A stretch of 64,000 nt of DNA from NCBI RefSeq assembly GCF_013410565.1, contig NZ_JACCFO010000001.1:1116001-1180000 (forward strand), given 5' to 3'. Source of the stretch: Streptomonospora nanhaiensis. Its GTDB lineage: Bacteria; Actinomycetota; Actinomycetes; Streptosporangiales; Streptosporangiaceae. The notes under the pieces were generated by a model that saw only the letters and a program-made list of their open reading frames with translations, was not told the origin of the DNA and did no database searches. A program made the position numbers and the translations under genes. Positions 27,499-36,071 of this stretch are shown one piece after another; the stretch's first letter is position 1, and each line of letters starts with the position of its first letter.

Positions 27499-28107
27499 TC
27501 AGCCGGTCACCCGGGCCAGCGCCTCCTCGGCCGTCAGGCACCCGGCCGTGGTCAGGTCGAGGTTGGCCAGGGACGCGGCGTGCACATCGGGGTCGGCGGC
27601 GGCGGTGCAGTCGGCGATCACGTGCACGGTGAAGCCGAGGTCGGTGCCGTTGCGCGCGGTCTGCTCGACGGTGAGGTTGGTGGCGACACCGGTCACCAGG
27701 AGTGTGTCGACCCCCATGGCCGCGAGGCGGTCGGGCAGGTCGGTGGCGGCCAGGCCGGAGAGCCGCTGGCCGTCGGCGACGACGTCGCGCTCCTCCAGAG
27801 CGGCCATCTCGGGGATCAGCAGGCTGCCGGGGGCGTCGGGGCGGAAGCTCTCCTGGGCGTCGCCCACCGCCGCCATGAAGGCGGTGTTGCGGACCAGGGC
27901 GCCCTCGCCCTCGGGGATCACGAAGCGGGTGAACACGATCGGGAGGCCGGCGGCGCGGGCGCGGGCGTGGAAGCCGACGGCGCGGCCGACCACCCCGCTG
28001 TGCCGCACGGGCTCGCTCAGCATGCCGCCGAAGAACCCCTCGGGCCGGATGACGTTCACCTGCCAGTGCAATGCGAGCACGGCGGCCCGCTCGGTTGCGA
28101 TGGTCAT
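27499..28107 (-). CDS. Isochorismatase-fold protein lacking the usual catalytic triad
   Basis: A 202-residue alpha/beta protein of the isochorismatase/cysteine-hydrolase superfamily: AVLALHWQVNVI at strand 1, TDLPDRLAAMGVDTLLVTGVATNLTVEQTARNG (partly) near residue 145. The usual Asp of strand 1 (DxQ) reads His-Trp-Gln, and the nucleophile position after GVATN is Leu-Thr instead of a Cys, so it is not a normal cysteine hydrolase. It may have another activity or only bind a ligand. An upstream ATG at 28149 is in frame but less likely. Confidence 0.8.
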   Translation of the reverse strand: MTIATERAAVLALHWQVNVIRPEGFFGGMLSEPVRHSGVVGRAVGFHARARAAGLPIVFTRFVIPEGEGALVRNTAFMAAVGDAQESFRPDAPGSLLIPEMAALEERDVVADGQRLSGLAATDLPDRLAAMGVDTLLVTGVATNLTVEQTARNGTDLGFTVHVIADCTAAADPDVHAASLANLDLTTAGCLTAEEALARVTG

Positions 28108-28200
28108 GGCGGTGATCCTGCCACCGCCCTTCCGGGTGCCGCGCGGCACCCCCCGATTGCGCGGTGTGCGCGCTGTTCGGGGGTGCCGCCGCCGCGCGCG

Positions 28201-28506
28201 TCAGTCGGAGACGCGGCTGGGCCTGCCCTTGTAGACCATGTCGGCGTAGTCGGGGTGGCGCTGGATCCAGCCCTTCACGAACGGGCAGAGCGGCAGCACC
28301 GACCGGCCGCTGCCGCGGACGTGGTCGAGCGCGCCGCGCACCAGCGCGCCGCCGACGCCCTTGCCCTCGTAGGCGGGATCGACCTCGGTGTGGGTGAAGA
28401 CGATCATCTCGTCGGTGAGCATGTACTCGGCGAACCCGGCGACCTCGTCGCCGGTGCGGGCCTCGTAGCGCTTGCGCTCGGGCGCGTCGCTGACCGCCAC
28501 GTCCAT
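28201..28506 (-). CDS. Small GNAT-like acetyltransferase (YjdJ type)
   Basis: A compact 101-residue GNAT domain with the acetyl-CoA loop YEGKGVGGALVRGALDHV (about residue 48) and the typical ending LPLCPFVKGWIQRHPDYADMV. These mini-GNATs are widespread; acceptor substrates are mostly unknown. AGGAGGAACC lies just before the ATG. It precedes the isochorismatase-fold gene on the same strand by 93 bases. Confidence 0.88.
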   Translation of the reverse strand: MDVAVSDAPERKRYEARTGDEVAGFAEYMLTDEMIVFTHTEVDPAYEGKGVGGALVRGALDHVRGSGRSVLPLCPFVKGWIQRHPDYADMVYKGRPSRVSD

Positions 28507-28601
28507 GGTTCCTCCTGCGCTGGTGGGTGGTGTGCTCAGTGTGCCGGGTGTCCCGGGTGCCGGGCGGGCGCGGGGCCGCCGGCGGGGCGTCCGGGTGCCC
28601 G

Positions 28602-29513
28602 CTACCCCGATGCGGAGCCGCGATGGCGGGCGACGCCGTCCCGCACGGCGGGGGCGACCTCGGCGGCGAAGACCTCCACCTGGGCGGGGTCGTCTCCGGG
28701 GGGCGCGAACACGAAGGTGTCCATACCGTGGTCGAGGGCGAGGGCGGTCAACTCGTCGATCCAGCGCTCGGGCGGGCCGTGGAGGAACGAGCCGGGGCCG
28801 CCGCCGGAGGCGGTGATCTCCCCTATCACGTTGTAGACGCGGCGTACGGCGGCGGGATCGCGCCCGGCCTCGCGGGCCGCGGTGTCGATGCGGTCGCTCA
28901 TCTCGCCCAGGCGCTCCGGGGGGACGTAGGCACTGGAGGGCACCCAGCCGTCGGCGGCGCGGCCGGTGAACTCCAGCAGGCGCGGTCCGTAGACGCCCAG
29001 CCAGACGCCGATGGGGTGGGCGGGTGCGGGGCCGGGCTTGACCCCGGCGAGCCGGTAGTGGCGGCCGTCGTAGCGCACCGACCGCTCGCCCGACCACATC
29101 AGCCGGACGACGTCGACGGCCTCGCGCAGTGCGGCGGCGGCCTCGCCGGGGGTTCGGGCGGGGCCGCCCATGGCGTCGACGGCGGTCCAGAAGCCTCCGG
29201 CGCCCAGACCGAGTTCGAACCGGCCGCCGGAGAGCAGGTCCAGGCTGGCGGCCGCCTTGGCCAGGACGGCGGGCGGGCGCAGCGGGAGGTTGGCGACGTC
29301 GGGGAAGACGCGGACGCGCTCGGTGCGCGCCAGCAGGGTGGCCATCAGCGCCCAGGTGTCGAGATGGCGGCGCTGGTAGGGGTGGTCCTGGACACCGATC
29401 AGGTCGAGGCCGGCGCGGTCGGCGAGCTGCGCCAACTCCAGGGTCTGGGTCAGGCGGTCGGCGTCGGGCGCAGGGAAGACGCCGAAGCGCAGGTCCTGTC
29501 CGTAGTCGGGCAT
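28602..29513 (-). CDS. LLM-class (luciferase-like) flavin/F420-dependent oxidoreductase
   Basis: A 303-residue TIM-barrel oxidoreductase: LRFGVFPAPDADRL, LDLIGVQDHPYQRRHLDTW and LSGGRFELGLGAGGFW are characteristic of bacterial luciferase-like F420 or FMN enzymes. GAGAGGAG stands nine bases from the ATG. Actinomycetes use many such enzymes with F420; the substrate cannot be read from the sequence. It stands upstream of the GNAT and isochorismatase-fold genes on the same strand. Confidence 0.88.
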   Translation of the reverse strand: MPDYGQDLRFGVFPAPDADRLTQTLELAQLADRAGLDLIGVQDHPYQRRHLDTWALMATLLARTERVRVFPDVANLPLRPPAVLAKAAASLDLLSGGRFELGLGAGGFWTAVDAMGGPARTPGEAAAALREAVDVVRLMWSGERSVRYDGRHYRLAGVKPGPAPAHPIGVWLGVYGPRLLEFTGRAADGWVPSSAYVPPERLGEMSDRIDTAAREAGRDPAAVRRVYNVIGEITASGGGPGSFLHGPPERWIDELTALALDHGMDTFVFAPPGDDPAQVEVFAAEVAPAVRDGVARHRGSASG

Positions 29514-30406
29514 GGCCGCTCCTCTCGCTGCGGTCGCCGCCGCGCGGCGCGGGGCGCGCCGTCGGGCGCGCCGCGGGGTGTGCCGTCCCGGCCGAGTCTG
29601 CCAAAGACCGGACGTTTCGGGCGGGCGGCGCGGCGGCGGAGCCCTCGTGCCACCGCAAGGGGCCCCACGCCCACCCCGATCGGGCGGGGGACAGAGCGGA
29701 GGACGGCCCGAGGCCGAACCCGCGGCCCCCGGCCTCCGGGGACCGCACGGGGCGCCCGACACACCGCCGTGCCGCCCACCGAACCCCACCCGCTTCGGAC
29801 CAACCGGTCGCGGGGACGCGGGGCGGCGGCGCCGGGCGCCGCCGCCGGACATGGAAAAGGAGGCACCGCTCGCGCGGGCGCCTCCCGCGGCTCCTCCCCT
29901 CCAGTGGAGCCGCCCGGTCGCCGGGCACCGCCGGACACCGCTACGCGGACCGTGCGGACCGCGACTCGGCGCTCGTTCGACCGCAAAGCGGACGGACGGG
30001 CATCGAGCGGACGATCTCGGCTTCCCGGGAAGATGATACAGACGCATCGGTCTGCGCGCAGGCCCGGGACCGCCCGTATTTCGGCCGGTTTCGGCCGCGC
30101 TCCTAAGGTGTTCTCGCAAGCCCGGTAACAGGCCGCCGCCGGGCGTGTCCATCGGGCGACCGCGCACGCGCGCCCCCTCCCTCGTCCGGGCTGCGCGCCA
30201 CCGCACCCCCCGTCCGCCGCGCCCGCGCAGGACGCGCCGGGCGGCCCTCACGCCCGTTTGGGACCGTGCGTGGCACCATGGGCGCACACGGGAGTGCGCG
30301 CTGGTCACCGGCTGCGGTGGGCGGTCGAGCCGCCACCACCGCGCGGCCGCGCGAGCGCGAAGGCACGACGGCGCGCGCGGGCGCGGCGGCACAGGACGGA
30401 GCGGTC
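29514..30406. other. Long intergenic stretch upstream of the MFS gene
   Basis: About 890 bases between divergent genes. The open frames here have shadow composition and no family features. There is an imperfect inverted repeat AGAC-N6-GTCT around 30030-30050 in a lower-GC patch. Part of the right end could belong to the transporter gene if it starts upstream of the chosen GTG. Confidence 0.35.
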
Positions 30407-32053
30407 GTGGGCGAATCCGACGCAGCCGGCCGGGGCGGCCACCGGCACGAGGCGCCAGAGCCGGGCGCCGAAGGGGCCGATCCCCGACGGCCGGGCGTTC
30501 CCGCGGCCCCGCACGGCTTCCCCTCCGGGACGCCCGCCGAGCAGCCGACCGCCTCCCCCGCCGACTCCGGCTCGCCCTCCGGCGCCCCTGCCGGCACCGC
30601 CCCGGGCACCCCGGCCGGCGCCACCGACCACGCGTCCGGCCGCTCCCCCTCCGGCGGCTCCGCCGTCGCCCGCCCCATCGTCGCCGACCACCGCACCACG
30701 CGCCGCGCGGTCTTCGCCGCCGCGCTGGGCAACGCCACCGAGTGGTACGACTTCGGGGTCTACAGCTACCTGGCCGTGGTGATCGGCGCGGTGTTCTACC
30801 CCGCCGCCTCACCCGCCGTGCAGCTCATCGCCACGTTCACCACCTTCGCCGCCGCCTTCCTGGTGCGCCCGCTGGGCGGCCTGTTCTTCGGCCCGCTGGG
30901 CGACCGCATCGGCCGCAAGCGGGTCCTGGCCATCACCATGATCACGATGGCGGTGGGCACCTTCGCCATCGGCCTGATCCCCTCCTACGGCGCCATCGGG
31001 ATCACCGCCCCCGTGCTGCTGCTGGCGGCCCGGCTCGTGCAGGGGTTCTCCACCGGCGGCGAGTACGGCGGCGCCACCACCTTCATCGCCGAGTACGCGC
31101 CCGACCGGCGGCGCGGGTTCTTCGCCTCGTGGCTGGAGTTCGGCACCGTCAGCGGCTACATGGCGGGCGCGCTGCTGGTCACCGTGCTGACCGGGGTGCT
31201 CGACACCGCCGACCTGCACTCCTGGGGCTGGCGGATCCCGTTCCTGCTGGCGCTGCCGCTGGGCGCGGTGGGCCTGTACCTGCGGCTGCGGCTGGAGGAG
31301 ACCCCGGTGTTCACCGCCGCGGAGTCCTTCGGCGAAGCCGGCGCCCACGCGGGCCCGGCCGGGGAGCGCGGCTCGCACCGGCTCCGGGAGACCGTGGTCG
31401 GCCAGTGGCGCCCGATGCTGCTGTGCGTCGGACTGGTGCTCGTCTTCAACGTCAACAACTACATGACGACGTCCTACATGCCGACCTACCTCAGCGCGGT
31501 GCTGGGCTACAGCCCCACCCACGGGCTGCTGATGGCCCTGGCCGCGATGGCGGCGATGCTGCTGACGGTGGCGCTGGTGGGCCGGCTCAGCGACCGCGTG
31601 GGCCGCCGCCCGGTGCTGATGTCGGGCAGCGTGTGCACGGTGGTGCTGGCCCTCCCGGCGTTCTGGCTGCTGCAGCGCGACACCTACGCCGGGGTGCTGG
31701 CGGGCATGCTGCTGCTGGCGCTGACCCTGGTGCACTTCTCCGGCGCGGCGCCGGCGGCGCTCCCGGCGTTCTTCCCGACCCGGGTGCGCTACGGGGCGCT
31801 GGCCATCGCGTTCAACGTCTCGGTGGCGCTGTTCGGGGGCACCACCCCGCTGGTGGCCGAGGCGCTGGTCGACGCCACCGGCAACCCCTACGCCCCGGCC
31901 GCGCAGCTGATGCTGGCCGGGGTGATCGGGATCGTCGCGGTGAGCCTCATGGCGGAGTCGGCCAACCGCCCCCTGCCGGGCGCCCGCGCCACCGTGTCGG
32001 CGCGCGACACCGACGGCGCGGGGCCCGCCGGGCGCGGGCGGCCGAGCGGCTGA
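30407..32053 (+). CDS. MFS transporter of the metabolite:H+ symporter (ProP-like) family
   Basis: A membrane transporter with about 12 helices. The first helix region FAAALGNATEWYDFGVYSYL, the loop GPLGDRIGRKRVL and the RLVQGFSTGGEYGGA motif mark the MHS subfamily (ProP, KgtP, ShiA), which imports osmolytes or organic acids with protons. The chosen GTG at 30407 has GGACGGAG six bases upstream and leaves ~100 low-complexity residues (Pro, Ala, Gly, Ser) before helix 1; a frame back to 30266 is open. Substrate unknown. Confidence 0.88.
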   Translation: MGESDAAGRGGHRHEAPEPGAEGADPRRPGVPAAPHGFPSGTPAEQPTASPADSGSPSGAPAGTAPGTPAGATDHASGRSPSGGSAVARPIVADHRTTRRAVFAAALGNATEWYDFGVYSYLAVVIGAVFYPAASPAVQLIATFTTFAAAFLVRPLGGLFFGPLGDRIGRKRVLAITMITMAVGTFAIGLIPSYGAIGITAPVLLLAARLVQGFSTGGEYGGATTFIAEYAPDRRRGFFASWLEFGTVSGYMAGALLVTVLTGVLDTADLHSWGWRIPFLLALPLGAVGLYLRLRLEETPVFTAAESFGEAGAHAGPAGERGSHRLRETVVGQWRPMLLCVGLVLVFNVNNYMTTSYMPTYLSAVLGYSPTHGLLMALAAMAAMLLTVALVGRLSDRVGRRPVLMSGSVCTVVLALPAFWLLQRDTYAGVLAGMLLLALTLVHFSGAAPAALPAFFPTRVRYGALAIAFNVSVALFGGTTPLVAEALVDATGNPYAPAAQLMLAGVIGIVAVSLMAESANRPLPGARATVSARDTDGAGPAGRGRPSG

Positions 32054-32065
32054 CCCCGGCCGCCC

Positions 32066-32098
32066 CCGGTGGGGCCCGCCGGGGCCGGTCCCCACCGG
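32066..32098. terminator. Hairpin between MFS gene and der
   Basis: A perfect 9-base-pair repeat (32066-32074 with 32090-32098) in the 71-base gap between the converging MFS and der genes; suitable for stopping either transcript. Confidence 0.45.
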
Positions 32099-32124
32099 TC
32101 CGGGCGCGCGCCGCCCGGCGGTCG

Positions 32125-33552
32125 TCAGCGGTTCCAGTCGGGGCGGGTGCTGCCGCGCGACGCCTTGCCGCCGGACTTGCCCTGCTTCTCGCGGATGCGC
32201 ATGGTCAGCTTGATCGGGCTGCCCTCGAAGCCGAAGTCCTCGCGCAGCCGCCGCTCGATGAAGCGGCGGTAGTTGTCCTCCAGGAACCCCGTGGTGAACA
32301 GCACGAACTGCGGGGGCCGGGCGTCGGCCTGGGTCGCGAAGAGGATCTTGGGCTGCTTGCCGCCGCGCACCGGCGGCGGCGTGGCCGCGACCAGCTCCTT
32401 CAGCCAGCCGTTGAGCCGGCCGGTGGGGATGCGGGTGTTCCAGCCCTCCAGGCTGGTGTCCAGCGCGGGCACCAGCCGCTCCATGTGCCGGCCGGTCTTG
32501 GCGGAGATGTTCACCCGCGGCGCCCACGACACCCGCGAGAGCTGGCGGTCGATCTCCTTCTCCAGGTAGTAGCGGCGGTCCTCGTCGAGGGTGTCCCACT
32601 TGTTGAAGGCCAGCACCAGCGCCCGGCCCGCCTCGACCACCTGCTCCACCACGCGGATGTCCTGCTCGGCCAGCGGCTCGCTGACGTCCATCAGCACCAC
32701 GGCGACCTCGGCCCGCTCCAGGGCCGAGGACGTGCGCACGGTGGCGTAGTAGTCGGCGCCCTGCAGGGCGCGGAAGCGGCGCCGGATGCCGGCGGTGTCG
32801 ATGAACGTCCACCGCCGGCCGCCCAGCTCGATGATCTCGTCCACCGCGTCGCGGGTGGTGCCGGCCACGGAGTCGACCACCACCCGGTCCTCACCGGCCA
32901 GCCGGTTGAGCAGACTGGACTTGCCCACGTTGGGCCGGCCCACCAGCGCCACGCGCGGCGGCAGGTCGTCGTCCTCCTCCTCGGGCTCGGCGGTCTCGGG
33001 CAGGGCCGCGATCACGGCGTCGAGCAGGTCGCCCGAGCCGCGCCCGTGCAGGGCGCTGACCGGGAACGGCTCGCCCACGCCCAGGTTCCACAGCTCCAGG
33101 GCGTCGGCCTCCTGCAGCCCGCCGTCGACCTTGTTGGCGGCCAGGACCACGGGCCGGTTGGTGGCGCGCAGCACCCGGGTGACCGCCTCGTCGGCGTCGG
33201 TGATGCCCACCGTGGCGTCGACCACGAACAGGATGACGTCGGCGGTCTGCGCGGCGTACTCGGCCTGGCGGGCCACCATGGCGGCCAGTCCGGCGGCGCC
33301 GGTCTCCCACCCGCCGGTGTCGACCAGGGTGAACTCCCGGCCCTGCCAGGAGGCGTCGTAGGCGACCCGGTCGCGGGTGACCCCGGGGACGTCCTCGACG
33401 ACCGCCTCGCGCCGTCCGATGATGCGGTTGACCAGTGAGGACTTGCCGACGTTGGGGCGGCCCACCACGGCCACCACCGGCTTGACCCGGACCTCGCCGT
33501 CGCCGTCGCCGTTGTCGGGCCCGCCGCTGCGGGCACGGCTGCTGTCAGTCAT
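32125..33552 (-). CDS. der: Ribosome biogenesis GTPase Der
   Basis: Double Era-like GTPase needed for 50S subunit maturation, 475 residues. Two P-loops, both [10 protein letters not shown] (about residues 32 and 208), each followed by DTGGWE / DTAGIRR switch regions and NKVD / NKWD specificity motifs, then a C-terminal KH-like domain with [11 protein letters not shown]. The N-terminal ~25 residues are a short actinobacterial extension. It follows cmk on the same strand with 132 bases between, the usual actinobacterial pair. Confidence 0.97.
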   Translation of the reverse strand: MTDSSRARSGGPDNGDGDGEVRVKPVVAVVGRPNVGKSSLVNRIIGRREAVVEDVPGVTRDRVAYDASWQGREFTLVDTGGWETGAAGLAAMVARQAEYAAQTADVILFVVDATVGITDADEAVTRVLRATNRPVVLAANKVDGGLQEADALELWNLGVGEPFPVSALHGRGSGDLLDAVIAALPETAEPEEEDDDLPPRVALVGRPNVGKSSLLNRLAGEDRVVVDSVAGTTRDAVDEIIELGGRRWTFIDTAGIRRRFRALQGADYYATVRTSSALERAEVAVVLMDVSEPLAEQDIRVVEQVVEAGRALVLAFNKWDTLDEDRRYYLEKEIDRQLSRVSWAPRVNISAKTGRHMERLVPALDTSLEGWNTRIPTGRLNGWLKELVAATPPPVRGGKQPKILFATQADARPPQFVLFTTGFLEDNYRRFIERRLREDFGFEGSPIKLTMRIREKQGKSGGKASRGSTRPDWNR

Positions 33553-33614
33553 TGCGGTACTCCCGGTTTCGCCGCCCCGCGCGCCCAGGATGCGTGCCGC
33601 GGAGCGGAAACGGC

Positions 33615-33636
33615 GCGGCGCCCGGTCGGGCGCCGC
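33615..33636 (-). terminator. Hairpin after cmk
   Basis: A perfect 9-base-pair stem (33615-33623 with 33628-33636) and four-base loop, 48 bases past the cmk stop and before der. May separate the two transcripts or only attenuate read-through. Confidence 0.5.
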
Positions 33637-33684
33637 GAGCAGTGCTGTGTGAAGGTGGAGCCGCGCCGTGCCGGGCGCGGCCGG

Positions 33685-34398
33685 CTAGACCGCCGCCGAG
33701 GATCCGGTTCCGGCGACCGCCTCGTCGGTCAGCTTGACGACGATCGCGATGACCTCGTCCAGGCTCAGGCCGGTGGTCTCGAGTTCGATCGCGTCCTCGG
33801 TCCGGGTCAGCGGCGAGGCCGCCCGGCTGGAGTCGAGGCGGTCGCGGCGCAGCAGGTCGGCCTGGGTGGCCGCGGCGTCGGCGCTGACCTCGCGGCTGCG
33901 CCGGTGCGCCCGCGCCTCGGCGCTGGCGGTCAGGTAGATCTTCACAGGGGCGTCGGGGGCCACCACGGTGGTGATGTCGCGCCCCTCGACGACGATGCCT
34001 CCGGCCTGCCGCCGCGCCCGCGCGATGATGTCGCGCTGGAGGGCGACCAGGCGCTCCCGCACCTCGGGCACCGCGCTCACGGCGCTGACGTGCGTGGTGA
34101 CCTCGGGGGTGCGGATCTCACGGGCGACGTCCCGGCCGTCCACCTGGACGGTGGGCGCGGCGGGGTCGGTGCCCATGGTGATGACCGGGTGCGCGGCGGA
34201 GGCCGCGACGGCGGCGGGGTCGGCGGTGTCGACCTCGTTGCGCAGCATCCACCAGGTGACGGCCCGGTACATCGCCCCGGTGTCGAGGTACCAGAGGTCG
34301 CGTGCCGAGGCGACGCCCTTGGCCGTGCTGGACTTGCCCGACCCCGAGGGACCGTCGATGGCCACGACGACTCCCCCGGCGCTGCCCTGCGCGCTCAC
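33685..34398 (-). CDS. cmk: Cytidylate kinase
   Basis: Phosphorylates CMP/dCMP. P-loop DGPSGSGKSSTAKG near the N-terminus, YLDTGAMYRAV for the nucleoside site, GRDITTVVAPDAPVKIYLTA and a RRDRLDSSRAASPL lid. 237 residues from the GTG at 34398, chosen because GGAGGAG lies six bases upstream; the longer ATG start at 34428 has no such site. It sits between tyrA and der as in many actinomycetes. Confidence 0.96.
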   Translation of the reverse strand: MSAQGSAGGVVVAIDGPSGSGKSSTAKGVASARDLWYLDTGAMYRAVTWWMLRNEVDTADPAAVAASAAHPVITMGTDPAAPTVQVDGRDVAREIRTPEVTTHVSAVSAVPEVRERLVALQRDIIARARRQAGGIVVEGRDITTVVAPDAPVKIYLTASAEARAHRRSREVSADAAATQADLLRRDRLDSSRAASPLTRTEDAIELETTGLSLDEVIAIVVKLTDEAVAGTGSSAAV

Positions 34399-34512
34399 GT
34401 GGTGCTCTCCTCCGAGGTGTACTTCCATCTCATCTCAGCCATTCAGCCTACAGGCGCCGCGGAGCGTCGGCACCGGCGGAGTACCGCGCCCGCCGGGCGG
34501 GCCGGGCGCGGC

Positions 34513-35631
34513 TCAGGCGTGCACCGACCAGCCCTCGGCGCTGAGGGCGCCGACCAGGCGCTCCACGGCCTCGGGCACCACGAAGAGCTGGGCCACACCC
34601 AGCGGCAGGCCGGGCGAGTGGTCGATGCGGACGTCCTCGACGTTGACGTCGGCGGCGCCGGCCGCGGCGAACAGCCGGCCCAGGGCGTTGGGCTCGTCGG
34701 GGATGACCACGGGCACCACGGCGTAGTCGGCGGTGCGCGGGGTGCCGTGCTTGCCGGGGATGCGGTCGCGCCCGCGCACGCCGCGCTCCAGCAGGCCCAC
34801 CACCGAGCGGTCCCACTCCGGTGCCTCGGCCGCGGCCGCGGGGTCGTGCTCGCGGGTGCCCGAGCGCAGGGCGTGGGCGGCGGCGGCGAGGTCGGCGGCG
34901 ATCTCCTCCAGCACCCCGGCGACGGGGGCGGCGTTGTGCGCCAGGATCTCCCGCCACAGCCGGGGGTCGCCCCCGGCGATCCGGGTGACGTCGCGCACGC
35001 CCTGCCCGGCCAGGGCCAGCGCGGTGTCGTCGCCGCCGGCCAGGCGGGCGGCCACGGCGGCCGATGCGACATGGGGGGCGTGGGAGACCAGGGCGACCGC
35101 GCGGTCGTGGGCGGGGGCCTCCAGCATGACGGGCTCGGCGCCGCACAGCCGCGCCAGCTCCACCACGGCGGCGACCGCGACCGGGTCGGACTTGCCGGTG
35201 GGGCACAGGGCCCAGGAGCGGCCCAGGAACAGGTCGGCGCGGGCGGCGCCGGGGCCGCTGCGCTCGCTGCCGCCCATGGGGTGGCCGGGCACGAAGGTGG
35301 CCATGTCGCAGCCGGCGCGCTCGGCGGCCGCCACGATGCCGGACTTCACGCTGGCGGCGTCGGTGTAGACGTGGGCCAGGGCGCGGTCCTGGGCGGCGCG
35401 CAGCACGTCGGGCACGGCCGAGGGCGGGGCGGCGATGACGGCGATGTCGGCGGGGCGCTCGGCGGGGCCGTCGGGCAGGGGCTCCCCGGCCCCCAGTTCG
35501 CAGGCCAGCCGCAGGGCCGCCGGGTCGGGGTCGGCGAGGGCGACCGCGACCCCGCGCTCGCGCAGCGCCAGCGCGATGGAGGTGCCGATCAGACCGGCGC
35601 CGACGACCGCGGCGCGGTGGATCCTGGCCAC
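34513..35631 (-). CDS. tyrA: Prephenate dehydrogenase with ACT domain
   Basis: Makes 4-hydroxyphenylpyruvate for tyrosine. NAD-binding fold AAVVGAGLIGTSIALALRERG at the N-terminus (partly), DAASVKSGIV, FVPGHPMGGSERSG and the helical region HDRAVALVSHAPHVASA. The last ~75 residues are an ACT-type regulatory domain (VVPVVIPDEPNALGRLFAAA), likely sensing tyrosine. GTG start at 35631 with AAGGAG four bases upstream. In relatives the next gene of this block is aroH; here aroH is 10.7 kb away, beyond the polyketide island. Confidence 0.95.
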   Translation of the reverse strand: MARIHRAAVVGAGLIGTSIALALRERGVAVALADPDPAALRLACELGAGEPLPDGPAERPADIAVIAAPPSAVPDVLRAAQDRALAHVYTDAASVKSGIVAAAERAGCDMATFVPGHPMGGSERSGPGAARADLFLGRSWALCPTGKSDPVAVAAVVELARLCGAEPVMLEAPAHDRAVALVSHAPHVASAAVAARLAGGDDTALALAGQGVRDVTRIAGGDPRLWREILAHNAAPVAGVLEEIAADLAAAAHALRSGTREHDPAAAAEAPEWDRSVVGLLERGVRGRDRIPGKHGTPRTADYAVVPVVIPDEPNALGRLFAAAGAADVNVEDVRIDHSPGLPLGVAQLFVVPEAVERLVGALSAEGWSVHA

Positions 35632-36029
35632 GTGGCTCCTTGGGTGTGGGCCGGTCCGGGTGCGGGCCGGCGCGTTCCTGGGCGCGCCGCCGCGGCCTCC
35701 GCGCGGGCGCGGCCCCGGATCGGATCGGCCGCGCGGCCGGCGGCTGAGCCCGCGGAGCGGGCGCGGCGGCGGGCGCGTCCTACCAGCGTAGAGCACACCG
35801 GCGGCCTCGGCCGCCGGTTCCGCCCAGGCCGCCCGCCGCCGGCGCCCGACCGGGTGTACCAGGTCAGCGGCGGTCCGGACGGTCCGCCGCCGGGCGTCGA
35901 CCCGTTGCCGCATCCGGTCTCGAACGACCCTCGAACCCCGCCGCCCACGATGGGGGCGGTCGCGGCGGCCGCCCCTGGGGCCGGGCGCCGCGGCACCACC
36001 TGTCATCGGGCTGCGAAGGAGACGCGGGC
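35632..36029. other. Intergenic region at the left edge of the polyketide island
   Basis: About 400 bases between the divergent tyrA and KS-alpha units, very GC-rich. It must hold both promoters, but no box pair stands out. A GAAGGAG ribosome site at 36015-36021 serves the short leader frame. No direct repeat or integrase remnant was recognised. Confidence 0.4.
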
Positions 36030-36071
36030 ATGCTGAGCCAGACGGGGCGCGCCGACGGGTCGGCGCCGTGA
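36030..36071 (+). CDS. 13-codon leader frame coupled to KS-alpha
   Basis: ATG at 36030 with a strong GAAGGAG site eight bases upstream, 13 codons (MLSQTGRADGSAP), and a TGA that overlaps the KS-alpha GTG (GTGA, 36068-36071). KS-alpha has no ribosome site of its own closer by, so ribosomes probably load here and re-initiate. It may be only a translation-loading device. Confidence 0.5.
   Translation: MLSQTGRADGSAP

Noticed and set aside
35632-36029. Attachment site or transposon end at the left edge of the polyketide island
   Set aside because: I saw no tRNA, integrase, transposase or matching direct repeat at either edge.
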